DNA from: Desulfobacterales bacterium
GTDB taxonomy: Bacteria; Desulfobacterota; Desulfobulbia; Desulfobulbales; JAGXFP01
DNA length: 42,139 nt
Assembly (NCBI GenBank): GCA_024637225.1
Contig: JAGXFP010000054.1
Location: 1 to 42,139 of the forward strand
Reading direction: 5' to 3'
Part shown: piece after piece, positions 7,739-18,400 of the stretch
Layout: every line of letters begins with the position of its first letter
How positions within the stretch are numbered: the first letter of the stretch is position 1
Notes under the pieces: model-generated
The model's database searches: none
Seen by the model: the letters and a program-made list of their open reading frames with translations, nothing else
What the model was told of the DNA's origin: nothing
Made by a program: the position numbers and the translations under genes

Positions 7739-9334
7739 TCAGCCGTTGTCCGGCAGATCAAGAGACATGGCATCGTTAATATGGGGAAGATCCATAACTT
7801 TTCGGAGCTGCTCCTTGGTCAACAGGGTATTGGTGTTCAGGAGGATTATGTTGCGGCCTTTTTCTTCTTCCATGCCGACGGTCATCCTGGAGATATTCAC
7901 CCCGAAATTACCCAGAGTAGTACCCAGATTCCCGATTACTCCGGGCACGTCATCATTGACAACAAAAAGCATGGGACCGTACGGCAGCGCCTCCAGGCGG
8001 AAAGTATTGAAACGGACCAGGCGCGGTTCGCTCCTGCCAAAGACCGTCCCGGCCAGAACATTTTCGCCCGAAGCGGTCTTAACCCTTACCTTCAGGAGAT
8101 TGGTGAAATCTTCATGCTGGGATGAGCGCGACTCGACGACCCGGATCCCTCTCTCCTTGGCGATCATCGGCGCGTTGACATAATTGACCGCTTCTTTGAG
8201 GATCGGGGTGAACAGGCCTTTCAGAAAAGAAACCGTCAGTGGGCCGGTCTCCATTTCGGCCAGGTCGCCGCCATATTCAATATTGACCTCTTCAACCCCG
8301 TCCTTGGCAATCTGCATGTGCAGGGCGCCGATCATCTCGGCCAGTCTGGAAAAAGGTCCGATCTTGGCCAGAACCTCGGCGCTTACCGAGGGGACGTTGA
8401 CGGCATTGGTGATAGTGCCGTTTTGAAGATAGTCGGACATCTGCTCTGCAATCGCCACCGCCACATTTTCCTGGGCCTCGGCGGTGGATGCGCCAAGATG
8501 AGGGGTACAGATAAAATTATCCAGAGGCAGCAGCGGACAGTTCTCCGGGTTAGTGGGTTCCACCGCAAAAACGTCCAAAGCCGCCCCGGCGATCTCATCG
8601 TTCTTCAGGGCCTCGAACAGTGCCGCCTCATCAACGACCCCGCCCCGGGCGCAGTCGATAAGCATGGCCTCTTTTTTCATGATCTTGAACTGTTCGGTGG
8701 AAAGAACGTTCTTGGTCTCTTTGGTAAAGGGGACATGGATGGAGATAAAGTCAGCCCGCTTGCACATCTCTTCAAGACTGACAAGCTCTACACCAAGTTG
8801 ATCGACAATATCCTTGGGCATGTGCGGATCATAGGCGATAACCTTCATTCGCAAGCCCTGGGCCCGATCCGCGACGATTGCGCCGATCCGGCCGATACCG
8901 AGGATACCCAGGGTTTTGCCGGTAACTTCCCGGCCGGAGAATTTTTTCTTCTCCCACTTGCCGGCCTTCATCGAGGCCGTGGCCTGGGGAATCTTGCGGC
9001 TCAGGGACATCATCATGGCAATGGCGTGCTCAGCCGCGGTGGTGGAATTACCGTCCGGGGCGTTCATCACCACAATTCCCCGCTTGCTTGCGGCGGGAAT
9101 GTCGACATTATCGAGACCGATACCGGCCCGGCCGACAACCTTGAGATTCTCGGCGGCCTCGATGATCTCCTCGGTAACCTTTGTGGCGCTCCGGATGACC
9201 AGACCGTCATACTGCGAAATTATCTTTTTCAGTTCTTCAGGAGCCAAACCGGTGTTAATGTCAACCTCAAGCCCGGCATCTTTAAGAATCCTGGCTCCGA
9301 CCGGGGCCAGATTGTCGCTTATGAGGACCTTCAT
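7739..9334 (-). CDS. serA: D-3-phosphoglycerate dehydrogenase (long form)
   Basis: 531-residue type 1 PGDH, the first enzyme of serine synthesis (3-phosphoglycerate + NAD to 3-phosphohydroxypyruvate). I start it at the ATG at 9334 (MKVLISDN), which has AAGGAG five bases upstream; the frame extends to 9361 but adds only a spurious tail. Domains in order: substrate/NAD-binding Rossmann region with GKTLGILGIGRIGAIVAD and ARGGVVDEAAL, the CTPHLGASTAEAQENVA His-containing catalytic segment, an allosteric substrate-binding domain, and a C-terminal ACT domain (VNDDVPGVIGNLGTTLGNFGVNI) for serine feedback. All parts are present. Confidence 0.97.
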   Translation of the reverse strand: MKVLISDNLAPVGARILKDAGLEVDINTGLAPEELKKIISQYDGLVIRSATKVTEEIIEAAENLKVVGRAGIGLDNVDIPAASKRGIVVMNAPDGNSTTAAEHAIAMMMSLSRKIPQATASMKAGKWEKKKFSGREVTGKTLGILGIGRIGAIVADRAQGLRMKVIAYDPHMPKDIVDQLGVELVSLEEMCKRADFISIHVPFTKETKNVLSTEQFKIMKKEAMLIDCARGGVVDEAALFEALKNDEIAGAALDVFAVEPTNPENCPLLPLDNFICTPHLGASTAEAQENVAVAIAEQMSDYLQNGTITNAVNVPSVSAEVLAKIGPFSRLAEMIGALHMQIAKDGVEEVNIEYGGDLAEMETGPLTVSFLKGLFTPILKEAVNYVNAPMIAKERGIRVVESRSSQHEDFTNLLKVRVKTASGENVLAGTVFGRSEPRLVRFNTFRLEALPYGPMLFVVNDDVPGVIGNLGTTLGNFGVNISRMTVGMEEEKGRNIILLNTNTLLTKEQLRKVMDLPHINDAMSLDLPDNG

Positions 9335-9553
9335 CGTATCTCCTTGTTTGCTGCCGACCAATGGGGCGGCAACCTTTGTCTTAAAAAATGCTATGTGAAG
9401 CGGCGGAAATTTACTCCGGCCATTTCGGCGGAAAGCACTAAAGCTAATGTACAGGCAACATGGAAAGGGGGAAATATTATGCCATGCGGGCTGTTTGTCA
9501 AGAACATTATATATGTAGAGAGAGGGTTGCCTAAAATATATAAGGGAGGTTAC

Positions 9554-10015
9554 CTAGTCGGAAAAACAAGCTGAAAAATCGGCCGGGCCCTCCTCCTCCT
9601 CTTCCCCCGGTTCATCACCCGGCGGCACTGTCTCCATCTGACTTAGTTTTTTCGCCTGCCGATAGCGAAGTCCAAAAAAACGGGCCGGGAAAGAGGCGGA
9701 GGCCAGGTATCCGGAAATATTATCGTCTATACTCGCCAACATTCCGCTACCAATCTCCTGCCGGGCAGCCTCATCGATAAAATTCCTTTCCTGAACGAGC
9801 TCCATGGTGATCTCGTCGCCGAGCAGACGACGGATGGCGGAAAACAGTTCAGGCCCCTCATCAGCTCGGATCTTCTCAAGATGTTCATCGGTCAAGGACA
9901 TTTTCACCTCGCAGACCATTTTGATGTACCAGCGATCGGCGGCAATCCGTCGCGATTGATCGGTAATCTTAATGCAAAGGGAATTATCGAGGTTTTGCTC
10001 CGAAATTAATTTCAT
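9554..10015 (-). CDS. Hypothetical protein
   Basis: 153-residue soluble protein that I do not recognise by name. The N-terminal half (NLDNSLCIKITDQSRRIAADRW, then VCEVKMSL) looks like an alpha/beta fold that recurs in uncharacterised Desulfobacterota proteins. The middle is rich in charged helices, and the C-terminus is an acidic, low-complexity tail (PPGDEPGEEEEEGP). ATG at 10015 has AAGG seven bases upstream. No signal peptide or membrane segment. It lies 219 bp upstream of serA in the same direction, so it may share a transcript. Confidence 0.7.
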   Translation of the reverse strand: MKLISEQNLDNSLCIKITDQSRRIAADRWYIKMVCEVKMSLTDEHLEKIRADEGPELFSAIRRLLGDEITMELVQERNFIDEAARQEIGSGMLASIDDNISGYLASASFPARFFGLRYRQAKKLSQMETVPPGDEPGEEEEEGPADFSACFSD

Positions 10016-10183
10016 TTCATAACCTTATTAGTCGGCCCCTTTAATGTCATTTCGACCAACGGGGGAAAAATTAATAGTTCCAACAGGTTAAAGAACAAGC
10101 TTGCTCGCATGCGTTCGAGATGACAGCTTTTCCCAGACTTTTTGCGAACTCATCAATCTTGACAAACTCTCAAAAAGTCATAA

Positions 10184-10316
10184 ATGGGGATGGCTGAGCA
10201 AAAATCGTCAGATCCAAGGCGCGCGAATTTCTAGGAATGAAGCGTACTTCAGTACGCTGCAATGACGAGACTATTTGCAGCAACGCCAGAGCTGGCGACT
10301 TTTTTACGACGCCATC
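10184..10316 (+). repeat. Extragenic ~133-bp repeat, copy A
   Basis: Noncoding element. Its reverse complement recurs at 12761-12894 with about 90% identity by eye. Shared landmarks are GATGGCT, AATCGTCAGAT, GGCGCGCGAATTT, the 16-bp palindrome GCGTACTTCAGTACGC, CAATGACGAGAC, TTTGCAGCAACGC, AGCTGGCGACTTTTT and CGACGCCATC. Flanking short copies of TTTTTGCGAAC occur at about 10138 and 10364. It has no coding capacity and probably forms hairpins; it looks like a REP/MITE-type dispersed element. It fills most of the 389-bp gap before cysS. Confidence 0.85.
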
Positions 10317-10404
10317 ACCCTTGCCCCTTATGGCTTAAAGGGTTATATAACATTTTTCCATTTTTGCGAACCTCTCAATCGTAATTTTACAATCGAGTTA
10401 ATTT

Positions 10405-11871
10405 ATGACCATCTCCATCTATGATACCCTGGCGGGCAAGAAAGTTCCCCTGGAAACCATCGAACCCGGCCTTGTTAAACTTTACGTCTGCGGAATAACC
10501 GCCTACGATTTCTGCCATATCGGTCACGCCCGCTCGGCCCTAGTCTTCGACATGATTGTCCGCTACATGCGGTATCGCGGCTACAAGGTCAAATTTGTCC
10601 GTAATTTCACCGATATCGACGACAAAATCATCAAACGGGCCGCGGAGCAGGAAACTACCTGCGAAGAGTTGTCGGAACGGTTTATCGCAAAGTTCCGGGA
10701 AGATATGGCCCAGCTCAAGGTTGACGATCCCGATATTGAACCCAAGGCGACCGAACATGTCCCCGAGATCATCGAGATGATCCAGGAGTTGATCGACAAG
10801 GGCATGGCCTACCCGGCCGACGGCGATGTCTATTACCGGGTGGACAGGCTCAAGGATTACGGCAAGTTATCAGGCCGGCAGCTCGATGAGATGCAGGCCG
10901 GAGCGCGGATCAGCGTCAATGAAATCAAGGAAAATCCCATGGATTTCGCCCTGTGGAAGTCCAGCAAACCGGGAGAACCGACCTGGGACAGCCCTTGGGG
11001 CCCCGGCCGCCCCGGCTGGCATATCGAATGCTCGGCGATGAGCCGCAAATACCTCGGCGACACCTTCGACATCCACGGCGGCGGCAAGGATTTGATCTTC
11101 CCCCATCACGAAAACGAGATCGCCCAGAGCGAAGGGGCCACCGGCGCCCCCTTTGCCCGCAACTGGATCCACCACGGCTTCGTGACGATCAAGGACGAGA
11201 AGATGTCCAAGTCCCTGCATAATTTCCTGACCATCCGGGAAGTCCTGGCCGACCACCATCCCGAAGTTCTGCGGCTCTTCATGTTCTCCACCCATTACCG
11301 AACCCCCCTCGATTATTCGGAACAGGCTCTGCACGACTCGGCCCTCGGCCTTGAACGGCTCTACAGCTGCGTGGCGGCAATTGGGGAGCTCTCCGGCTCG
11401 GTCGGCGGCACCTCGGCGATCTCCGCTGAAGACCGCGAAAAAATCAGCGGTTTGGTAAAACGGTTTGTCCAGGCTATGGATAACGACTTCAACACCGCCC
11501 ACGGCCTGGGAATGGTCTTCGAAACGGTCAAGGATCTTAACCGCATCAGGCAGCAGCTGCCGTCGGATCCCGCCGCCGAAGATGTAGAGTTCTTACAGGC
11601 ATTATCCTGCAAAATCCGCGAACTCTGCCGGATAATGGGACTACTCACCGAACCGGCAGCCGAATATCTGAAAAACCGGCAGCAGGGCGAACTCGCCGGC
11701 CTCGCGATCTCTTCCGAGGAGATCGAAAAGTTGATCGCCGAACGCAAACAGGCCCGCCTGGAGAAAAACTGGGGCCGGGCCGATCAGATCCGGGATCTGC
11801 TGCTCGAAAAAGAAATCGAGCTCAAAGACAGCGCAGAGGGCACGACCTGGAAAATCACTAAAAAAGGCTAG
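10405..11871 (+). CDS. cysS: Cysteinyl-tRNA synthetase
   Basis: 488-residue class I aminoacyl-tRNA synthetase. The signature elements are zinc-ligand Cys29 in YVCGITAYD, the HIGH motif at 38-41 (CHIGHARS), the WHIECSAMS and [12 protein letters not shown] zinc/active-site blocks, and KMSKS at 266-270. The DALR-type anticodon-binding helical region follows ([14 protein letters not shown]), and the tail contains the [22 protein letters not shown] motif typical of CysS. The length is normal. It is followed 61 bp later by a MEMO1-family gene in the same direction. Confidence 0.98.
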   Translation: MTISIYDTLAGKKVPLETIEPGLVKLYVCGITAYDFCHIGHARSALVFDMIVRYMRYRGYKVKFVRNFTDIDDKIIKRAAEQETTCEELSERFIAKFREDMAQLKVDDPDIEPKATEHVPEIIEMIQELIDKGMAYPADGDVYYRVDRLKDYGKLSGRQLDEMQAGARISVNEIKENPMDFALWKSSKPGEPTWDSPWGPGRPGWHIECSAMSRKYLGDTFDIHGGGKDLIFPHHENEIAQSEGATGAPFARNWIHHGFVTIKDEKMSKSLHNFLTIREVLADHHPEVLRLFMFSTHYRTPLDYSEQALHDSALGLERLYSCVAAIGELSGSVGGTSAISAEDREKISGLVKRFVQAMDNDFNTAHGLGMVFETVKDLNRIRQQLPSDPAAEDVEFLQALSCKIRELCRIMGLLTEPAAEYLKNRQQGELAGLAISSEEIEKLIAERKQARLEKNWGRADQIRDLLLEKEIELKDSAEGTTWKITKKG

Positions 11872-11932
11872 AATAATTCTGTTATACTGCGGGTAGAGGA
11901 TCTCTCTGCAACCCACCCGAAGGAGGCCCGCC

Positions 11933-12742
11933 ATGTTAAGAGCTCCAGCGGTAGCAGGTCAGTTTTATCCGGCCGGCCGAGACGCCTTGGCCGAAGCGGT
12001 TTCAGAATTAATTCCGGAAATCCCCCCGGGCGAAAAAAAACAAGCGCTGGCAGTAATCTCCCCCCATGCCGGTTATATCTTTTCCGGCTCCGTCGCCGGC
12101 CAGACCTTTGCGGAAGTGAAGATCCCCGAGGATGTGATCGTCCTGGGCCCAAACCATCACGGCCTCGGCGCTCCCCTCGCCCTGATGAGCGAGGGATCCT
12201 GGGAGATGCCGATGGGTCTGGTGCCGATCAATCGCGCTTTAGCCGAGCTGATCCTGAAACACTCCGGCGCCATCGAGGTCGACGAGACCGCTCATCGCTT
12301 CGAACACTCCCTTGAAGTCCAGGTCCCTTTCCTGCAGGCCCTGCAGCCGAACCTGAACATCGCCCCGATCGTGGTTTCGCACATCCCCTTCAAGCTGTGC
12401 CGGGCAACCGGGGAGGCCTTGGCCAAGGCCGTCAAGGAATTCGGCAAACCGGTTCTCCTGGTAGCCAGCACCGATATGACCCACTACGAATCGAGGCGCG
12501 CGGCTGCGGTCAAGGACCACCTCGCCCTTGGCCGCATTACCGGCCTCGATCCGCGGGGGCTCTATGAAACCGTTGTCGGCCGGGGGATCTCCATGTGCGG
12601 CATCATGCCGACCACCATAGTATTGACAGCCGCCATCGCCCTTGGCGCCGCGAAAGCCGAACTGGTCCGCTATACCGACTCCGGCGAGACCAGCGGCGAC
12701 ACCGACCAGGTAGTCGGCTACGCCGGGCTGATTGTGACATGA
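11933..12742 (+). CDS. AmmeMemoRadiSam system protein B (MEMO1 family)
   Basis: 269-residue MEMO-like protein related to class III extradiol dioxygenases. Visible are RAPAVAGQFYPAG at the N-terminus, the metal-site-type SPHAGYIFSG and LGPNHHGLG, EHSLEVQVPFLQ, ASTDMTHYE, and the C-terminal SMCGIMPTTIVL. In the AmmeMemoRadiSam grouping this protein accompanies an AMMECR1 protein and a radical SAM enzyme; neither is in this window. AAGGAGG lies nine bases before the ATG. Its biochemical role in bacteria is not established. Confidence 0.93.
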   Translation: MLRAPAVAGQFYPAGRDALAEAVSELIPEIPPGEKKQALAVISPHAGYIFSGSVAGQTFAEVKIPEDVIVLGPNHHGLGAPLALMSEGSWEMPMGLVPINRALAELILKHSGAIEVDETAHRFEHSLEVQVPFLQALQPNLNIAPIVVSHIPFKLCRATGEALAKAVKEFGKPVLLVASTDMTHYESRRAAAVKDHLALGRITGLDPRGLYETVVGRGISMCGIMPTTIVLTAAIALGAAKAELVRYTDSGETSGDTDQVVGYAGLIVT

Positions 12743-12760
12743 ACTGCAAGGTTCAAGATT

Positions 12761-12894
12761 GATGGCGTCGCAAAAAGTCGCCAGCTCCTGCGTTGCTGCA
12801 AATTGTCTCGTCATTGCAGCGTACTGAAGTACGCTTCATTCCTCGAAATTCGCGCGCCTTAGATCTGACGATTTTGGCTTAGCCATCCCATTTT
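12761..12894 (-). repeat. Extragenic ~133-bp repeat, copy B (inverted relative to copy A)
   Basis: Same element as at 10184-10316 in opposite orientation, starting 18 bp after the MEMO gene stop. The palindrome GCGTACTGAAGTACGC is conserved. Differences from copy A are scattered single bases, so these are dispersed sibling copies rather than an exact duplication. The rest of the gap to the tRNA (12895-13076) has only direct low-complexity runs such as CCTTGCACCTTGCACCTT. Confidence 0.85.
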
Positions 12895-13076
12895 GGCGAA
12901 CTAATCGAGATTCAAGACACAAGACTCAAGGTGAGATATGGGAAAGGACGAGGATGCAAGCCGAAGCAATCAGATCTTTTTTGCCGTCCTGCCCCTTGTA
13001 CCTTGCACCTTGCACCTTATTTTACTTGACAAGCATCGCGGATTTTTCTAAAAAGGAGCAGCAATTCCATCTGGAC

Positions 13077-13150
13077 TGGGGGATGGTCTAACGGCAAGAC
13101 AGCAGACTCTGACTCTGCCTATCGGGGTTCGAATCCCTGTCCCCCAGCCA
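13077..13150 (+). tRNA. tRNA-Gln (anticodon CTG)
   Basis: Full cloverleaf: acceptor TGGGGGA/TCCCCCA, D-arm GGTCTAACGGCAAGAC, anticodon stem GCAGA/TCTGC with loop CTCTGAC (anticodon CTG, Gln), T-arm CGGGG TTCGAAT CCCTG, discriminator G and encoded CCA. It is the second Gln isoacceptor in the window, after the TTG gene at 6103-6176. Confidence 0.96.
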
Positions 13151-13352
13151 CCTCTGTTTTTTCAGAAGCCTCTGCCTGAAAGACTTTTCCCCTGATTAAC
13201 CGGCTCCTGTTTTCTTGAATTATCGTTTGATAATCGCCGCCGCTCGTGCCTGAGCCATTCTTCAACGCTCATACGGATTCAGAAAGAGAATTTCACTTTC
13301 CAGGACAAATCGGGTGTTTTCCGCCGGCTCGCGCCGGTTGTCAATGAGGCTC

Positions 13353-14993
13353 TTAAGAATCGGTCAAGGACAACAAAGCGGTTCGCAGATTGACTTTTTT
13401 ATTGGATATTCCGCTTTTCTTCCTGATATGTTTCCGGTGATTATTCACCGTTTCCGGAGAAAGATTCATTATCTCGGCGATATCTTTAGAGGTCATTCCG
13501 TCCTTGATCATATTTGCCACCTGAATCTCGGTAGGAGTGTAACCGAGGTGCTTTACCGAAAGGCGATTCAAAAACGGGGAAATGATATTATTCAGATTTT
13601 TTTCGAGGATATCCAGATAACCCAGCTGTCTTACGGCCAGATTGCTCCTTTTCAACTTTTCCAGGTAAGGATTGATAAGGATCTTGACGTTGGTGAGCAC
13701 CTGCTCTTCGAGTTCCTTTTTGTCATGGTCACGTTTCCTGAGAAGAACCGTCAAGGCGACATTGACCTCTTCGAGATTTTTGGTTTTCCGGGCCAGCTCT
13801 TCGGTACGGCTTTCAACCAGTTCCTCCAGCCGCTCGGCAGAGGCGAGAAGCCGCAACTCGGCCTCTTTCTGTTTGGTGATATCGGTATGGGTCCCCATGA
13901 AACGGAGGGGCTCCCCGTTTTCGTCCCGCTCCACCACCTGCCCCCTGGCCAGAATCCACCGCCAGCCCCTGCCTTTGGTCCGCAGCCGGAATTCCGCGAC
14001 ATACCGCGCGGTCTCACCTCTAAAATGCTCCGAAATCAGGGCCAGCGTCTTTTCCCGGTCTTCCAGATGCAGCAGATCTGTAAATTTGATCTTATCCTGT
14101 TTCAGTTCAGCAAGGGTATATCCCAGAAGCCCGGCCCAGTTTTCGCCGTAGACTGTTTCCCCGGTCACCACATTGCGGTCCCACACCCCGTCCGAGGATA
14201 TATCCAGAGCCAGATGCAGCCGCTCCTCGCTCTTCTGCAGCTGCTGGACAACTTCGTTGTATGTGGTCAGATCACGGATGGAAAGAACAACGGCCGAAAC
14301 CCGCCCTTTGCCGTCAACAACCGGCGAGTAGGAGAAGTGGTAAAACCGGGAACTGCCGTCCTGACCCTCAAATGAATCCTGATGCTGGCTCTTGTCGCCA
14401 TTGAAACAATCATTAAGCGCCTTTTTTATTTTCCGGGCATACAATTCCTTCCCGAAGATGTCGGTAAGGGATACGCTTTGAATTTCCTCCGGATCGTAAT
14501 GCATCGTGCGGCTAAAGGCCGTATTGCTAAACAAAATGCGTCGGCCTGGACTGATTAAGCAGACCAGATCCGTACTTACCGCCAGGACCTCTTCATGCAT
14601 CCTTAAAATTTTTTCATGTTTTTTCTTCTCGAAACAACTTTCTATCCGCCGCAAAAGTTCTCGGCTGTCAAACGGTTTCAACAGATAATCGTCAGCCCCG
14701 AGCCGTAATGCTTCAATGGAGGTCAGCAGGTCGGCCTGGCCGGTAATGATAACCACGCCGACATGGGGCTGTTCGATTTTAAACCGGCTGAGAAGCTCAA
14801 GGCCGTCAATATCAGGCAGGACCAGATCCAGAAGGATAAGACCGAAATACTGCTCCCGGAATTTGGCGAGAGCCTCCTCCCCGTCCGCGGCCATAGTAAC
14901 CACATATCCTTCCGGCTCAAGAATCTCTTTGAGACCCTTGCGGATCACTTCCGCGTCATCGACCAATAAAACAAGGTTATTTTTCCTCACCAC
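13353..14993 (-). CDS. Response regulator with REC, two PAS and LuxR-type HTH domains
   Basis: 546-residue cytosolic signalling regulator. Order: a REC receiver (about 5-120) with acidic pair VDD (11-13), phospho-acceptor Asp56, Thr84 and Lys106; PAS 1 (about 130-250, ISPGRRILFSNTAF) ending in SIRDLTTYN; PAS 2 with PAC (about 260-380, GVWDRNVVTGE...FMGTHTDIT); a coiled-coil linker (about 380-440); and a C-terminal LuxR/GerE helix-turn-helix (about 480-540, LGYTPTEIQVANMIKDGMTS, then MNLSPETVNNHRKHI). It therefore combines phosphorelay input, small-molecule or redox sensing and DNA binding in one chain. No partner histidine kinase is adjacent. The start is one of two consecutive GTG codons after GGGAG; I give the first. 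Confidence 0.93.
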   Translation of the reverse strand: MVRKNNLVLLVDDAEVIRKGLKEILEPEGYVVTMAADGEEALAKFREQYFGLILLDLVLPDIDGLELLSRFKIEQPHVGVVIITGQADLLTSIEALRLGADDYLLKPFDSRELLRRIESCFEKKKHEKILRMHEEVLAVSTDLVCLISPGRRILFSNTAFSRTMHYDPEEIQSVSLTDIFGKELYARKIKKALNDCFNGDKSQHQDSFEGQDGSSRFYHFSYSPVVDGKGRVSAVVLSIRDLTTYNEVVQQLQKSEERLHLALDISSDGVWDRNVVTGETVYGENWAGLLGYTLAELKQDKIKFTDLLHLEDREKTLALISEHFRGETARYVAEFRLRTKGRGWRWILARGQVVERDENGEPLRFMGTHTDITKQKEAELRLLASAERLEELVESRTEELARKTKNLEEVNVALTVLLRKRDHDKKELEEQVLTNVKILINPYLEKLKRSNLAVRQLGYLDILEKNLNNIISPFLNRLSVKHLGYTPTEIQVANMIKDGMTSKDIAEIMNLSPETVNNHRKHIRKKSGISNKKVNLRTALLSLTDS

Positions 14994-15351
14994 AATCTCC
15001 CGATTTCATGACCGCAAATTCAAACGACAGCCGTCGACCGGGACAGTCCGCCACTCCACATAAAAGTAATTGATTGCCTTTCTCTGTTAATATGAAAAAT
15101 CTCATCGAAAACCCACCTCTCTGATTCTACGTTGGAACCCCGGATAATTCACCCCAGCCGGCTGGGGCTGACCGGCTTGTATCATATACAGTATCAAAAA
15201 TATCAGCCCCCTATCCAGTCTTCCTTAAAATAAAATTACCCGAGGTAAGATTAAGAAATTACTAGGCTTTTTTTTTAACCATAATAACCCAAAATATGAC
15301 CACTTCATGAAGGATCCGGTGGCCGGGGTTGTTGGCATTTTGACGGACATC

Positions 15352-15399
15352 AAAAAAGAAACGGCCTGCCTGCGAAGAAATATTCACAGACAGACCGTT
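15352..15399 (-). terminator. Terminator of the cadherin/PKD protein gene
   Basis: 15-bp stem (15360-15374 with 15385-15399, G-U pairs only, ten-base loop). On the minus strand it is followed by TCTTTTTTG. A second hairpin, AAAGATCTTC/GAAGATCTTT (about 15412-15439), lies between it and the stop codon. The remaining gap up to 14994 is AT-rich and presumably holds the promoter of the REC-PAS regulator; I cannot place it. Confidence 0.88.
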
Positions 15400-15444
15400 G
15401 ATGAGCAGGGAAAGATCTTCCCTTATTTAATGAAGAAGATCTTT

Positions 15445-18400
15445 CTATAACTGCTGCCAGAGATCTTCGTCATTTTTGGTTACACAGCCGTCTCCATCGA
15501 GATCGGCGCTTTCAAGATAATTTTGATCGCCAATGCAGGAGTTCAGGGATTTCTTCAACAATTGCTTGTCGTCTTTACCAAGAACCCCGTCCCCGTTGAG
15601 ATCACCGACCAGAGCCTGCTGCTGCTGGGGAATAACCTCGACAAGGCAGCTGTCCGTGTGCTGCAGTCCGCCGAAGTCCGTAATTGCCAATTCAAAGTAA
15701 AGGGGTTCCGTCTCCACGATATCCGCGGGGGCGTCGAACACCGGCTGCAAGGCGGTCGGATCGGACAGGGTTACCGGCACGCCGCTCTTCTGGGTCCAGT
15801 GGATCTTGGCGATACCATCATCCTCATCAGAGGAAAGCGAACCGTCCAGAGCCACGATCTCCCCGGCCAAGACGCTTTGATCGACACCGGCATCCGCCAC
15901 CGGCGGGGTGTTGACCCAGGAGACATTGACAATAACCTCGTCCGTGGCATAGAGACCGCCGAAATCGGCGACCGTAACTTCAAAGACCATGCTTGCTCCA
16001 GCCGTATCGACATCGGGAGCGGTAAAGTTTGGCTGCATGGCGGAACTGTCGGAAAGGGTCATTTCAGGTCCGGAAAGCTGGACCCAGGAGAAAGTGGAGA
16101 TCCCGTCGTCGCTATCGCTCGATCCGGAGGCATCCAGGGTAACCGTCTCACCTTCGAGAACCACCTGGTCTTCTCCGGCCGAGGCTACCGGCGGCTCATT
16201 AACCCAGACAACGTTGACGCTGGAAATATCGGTTGCTTCAAGGCCTTCACCATCGGTAACCATCAGCTGGAAAGTCAGGGTCGTGCTGTCCGCTCCATTG
16301 TCGATTGCTTCAAAACCGGGCTGCATGGCAGCCGGATCGGAGAGGTTGACGGCAGGCCCATCCAGCTGGATCCAGAAAAAGGTCAGAAGCTCGTCGTCAA
16401 TATCAAAGGAATTTGTCCCGTCAAGGCTGACCATTTCCCCTACGTTTACAAGTTGATCCGGTCCGGCGTTGGCGACGGGCGGGTCATTGACCGGCAGAAC
16501 CGTGATGGTTACTTCCGCGTCACCTGAAATATCCTGGCCATCGGTGACGGAATAGAGGAAAGAGTCTGTTCCGTTAAAATCAGAGCTTGGGGTATAGCTA
16601 AATTCCCCGGTGGCCATATCGAGCATCTCCACCGATCCTTTAGCAGGTGCGCTCTGAATGGTATAGGTCAGGGGATCACTGTCCGCATCGCTTCCCACAA
16701 GCTGACCATGGAGCACGCCATCCTCTTCACCCGAAACCTCGAGGCCGGAAGCAATCGGAAGCTGATTGTCGGCGGTTTTATTCACAACGGAGATGTCCAC
16801 CGTATCCTGGGCCTGGAGACCGGCCTGATCGGTCACGGTCAGTTGATAGGTGAGAACCTCGCCTTCTCCTTCCACATCCGGAGCCGTAAAGGTCGGTTGC
16901 ACGGCGCCGCTGGCGGAAAGCGGGGCACTCGGACCGCTTAACTGGGTCCAGGAATACGAAGCGATACCGTCATCGGGGTCGGCTGATTTGGTCGCGTCAA
17001 GGGTGACGGTTTCTCCTTCGTTAACTACCTGGTCAGGCCCGGCATTGGCGACCGGAGGATCGTTGACCGGCGGCATCACGGTCAGACTGACCGTGGCGGT
17101 CGCGGAATTCGCGCTTCCGTCACTGGCCTGGTAAGTGAACGAATCGGAGCCCGAAAAGTCCTTTTTGGGGGTGTACTGAAACTCTCCGGAAACGGAATCG
17201 ATTAAAACGGCCGCGCCGGATGTCGGGGCGGTCTCGATCGCGTAATTCAGGGGATCGTTGTCCGGGTCGGTTGCATTGAGAAAAGATGTAGCCGTGTTGT
17301 TTGCGTCTAGAGTCACCGCCAGATCCTGGGCGACCGGAGGATCATTGACCGTCATCACGGTCAGACTGACCGTGGCGGTTGCGGAATTCGCGCTTCCGTC
17401 ACCGGCCTGGTAGGTGAACTTATCGGAGCCCGAAAAGTCCTTTTGGGGGGTGTACTGAAACTCTCCGGTAAAGGGATCGATCAAGACGGCCGCGCCGGAT
17501 TTCGGAGCGGTCACGATCGCGTAATTCAGGGGATCGTTGTCCGGGTCGGTTGCACTGAGAAAGGATACGACAGTTTCATTTTCGTTTAAAGTCACCCCCA
17601 GGTCCCGGGCGACCGGGGAGTTATTGACCGGCATGACGGTCAGACTGACCGTGGCGGTTGCGGAATTCGCGCTTCCGTCACCGGCCTGGTAGGTGAACTC
17701 ATCGGAGCCCGAAAAGTCCTGCTTGGGCGTGTACTGAAACTCTCCGGTAACGGCATCGATCAAAACGCCGGAACCGGATGTCGGCGCGGTCACGATCGCG
17801 TAATTCAGGGGATCGTTGTCCGGATCGGTTGCACTGAGAAAGGAAACGACCGTTTCATTTTCGTTTAAAGTCACCGCCAGGTCCTGGGCGATTGGGGGGT
17901 TATTGACCGGCATGACGGTCAGACTGACCGTGGCGGTTGCGGAATTCGCGCTCCCGTCACCGGCCTGGTAGGTAAACGTATCGGAGCCCGAAAAGTCCTG
18001 ATTGGGCGTATACTGAAACTCTCCGCTAACGGCATCGATCAAAACGACTGAACCGGATGTCGGCGCGGTCACGATCGCGTAATTCAGGGGATCGTTGTCC
18101 GGGTCGGTTGCACTGAGAAAAGATGCGGCCGTGTCATTTTCGTCTAAAGTCACCGCCAGGTCCTGGGCGACCGGGGGATTATTGACGGGTTCCACTTCTC
18201 CGGCCGTATCATACACTGCGGCCACCCTGAAAAAGCCTTTCCCACTAAGCTCGGTCGGACATGTTATTGACCGGGCCGCGGGGTCAAAAGTCTCGCAGAT
18301 CAGCAGATCATTCTGATACAATTGATAGGCAAGGACCGGCTCTCCAGAAGAGGGCTGATCCCAGCTGATGGTTACGTTATGAGCTGCTTCCGCCGAAGCG

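Noticed and set aside
13162-13272. Minus-strand 36-codon ORF between tRNA-Gln and the REC-PAS gene
   Set aside because: No ribosome-binding site and no recognisable features.
17065-18183. CRISPR-like array
   Set aside because: The repeats are 279 bp, in frame and contiguous without spacers; they are coding cadherin-like domains.
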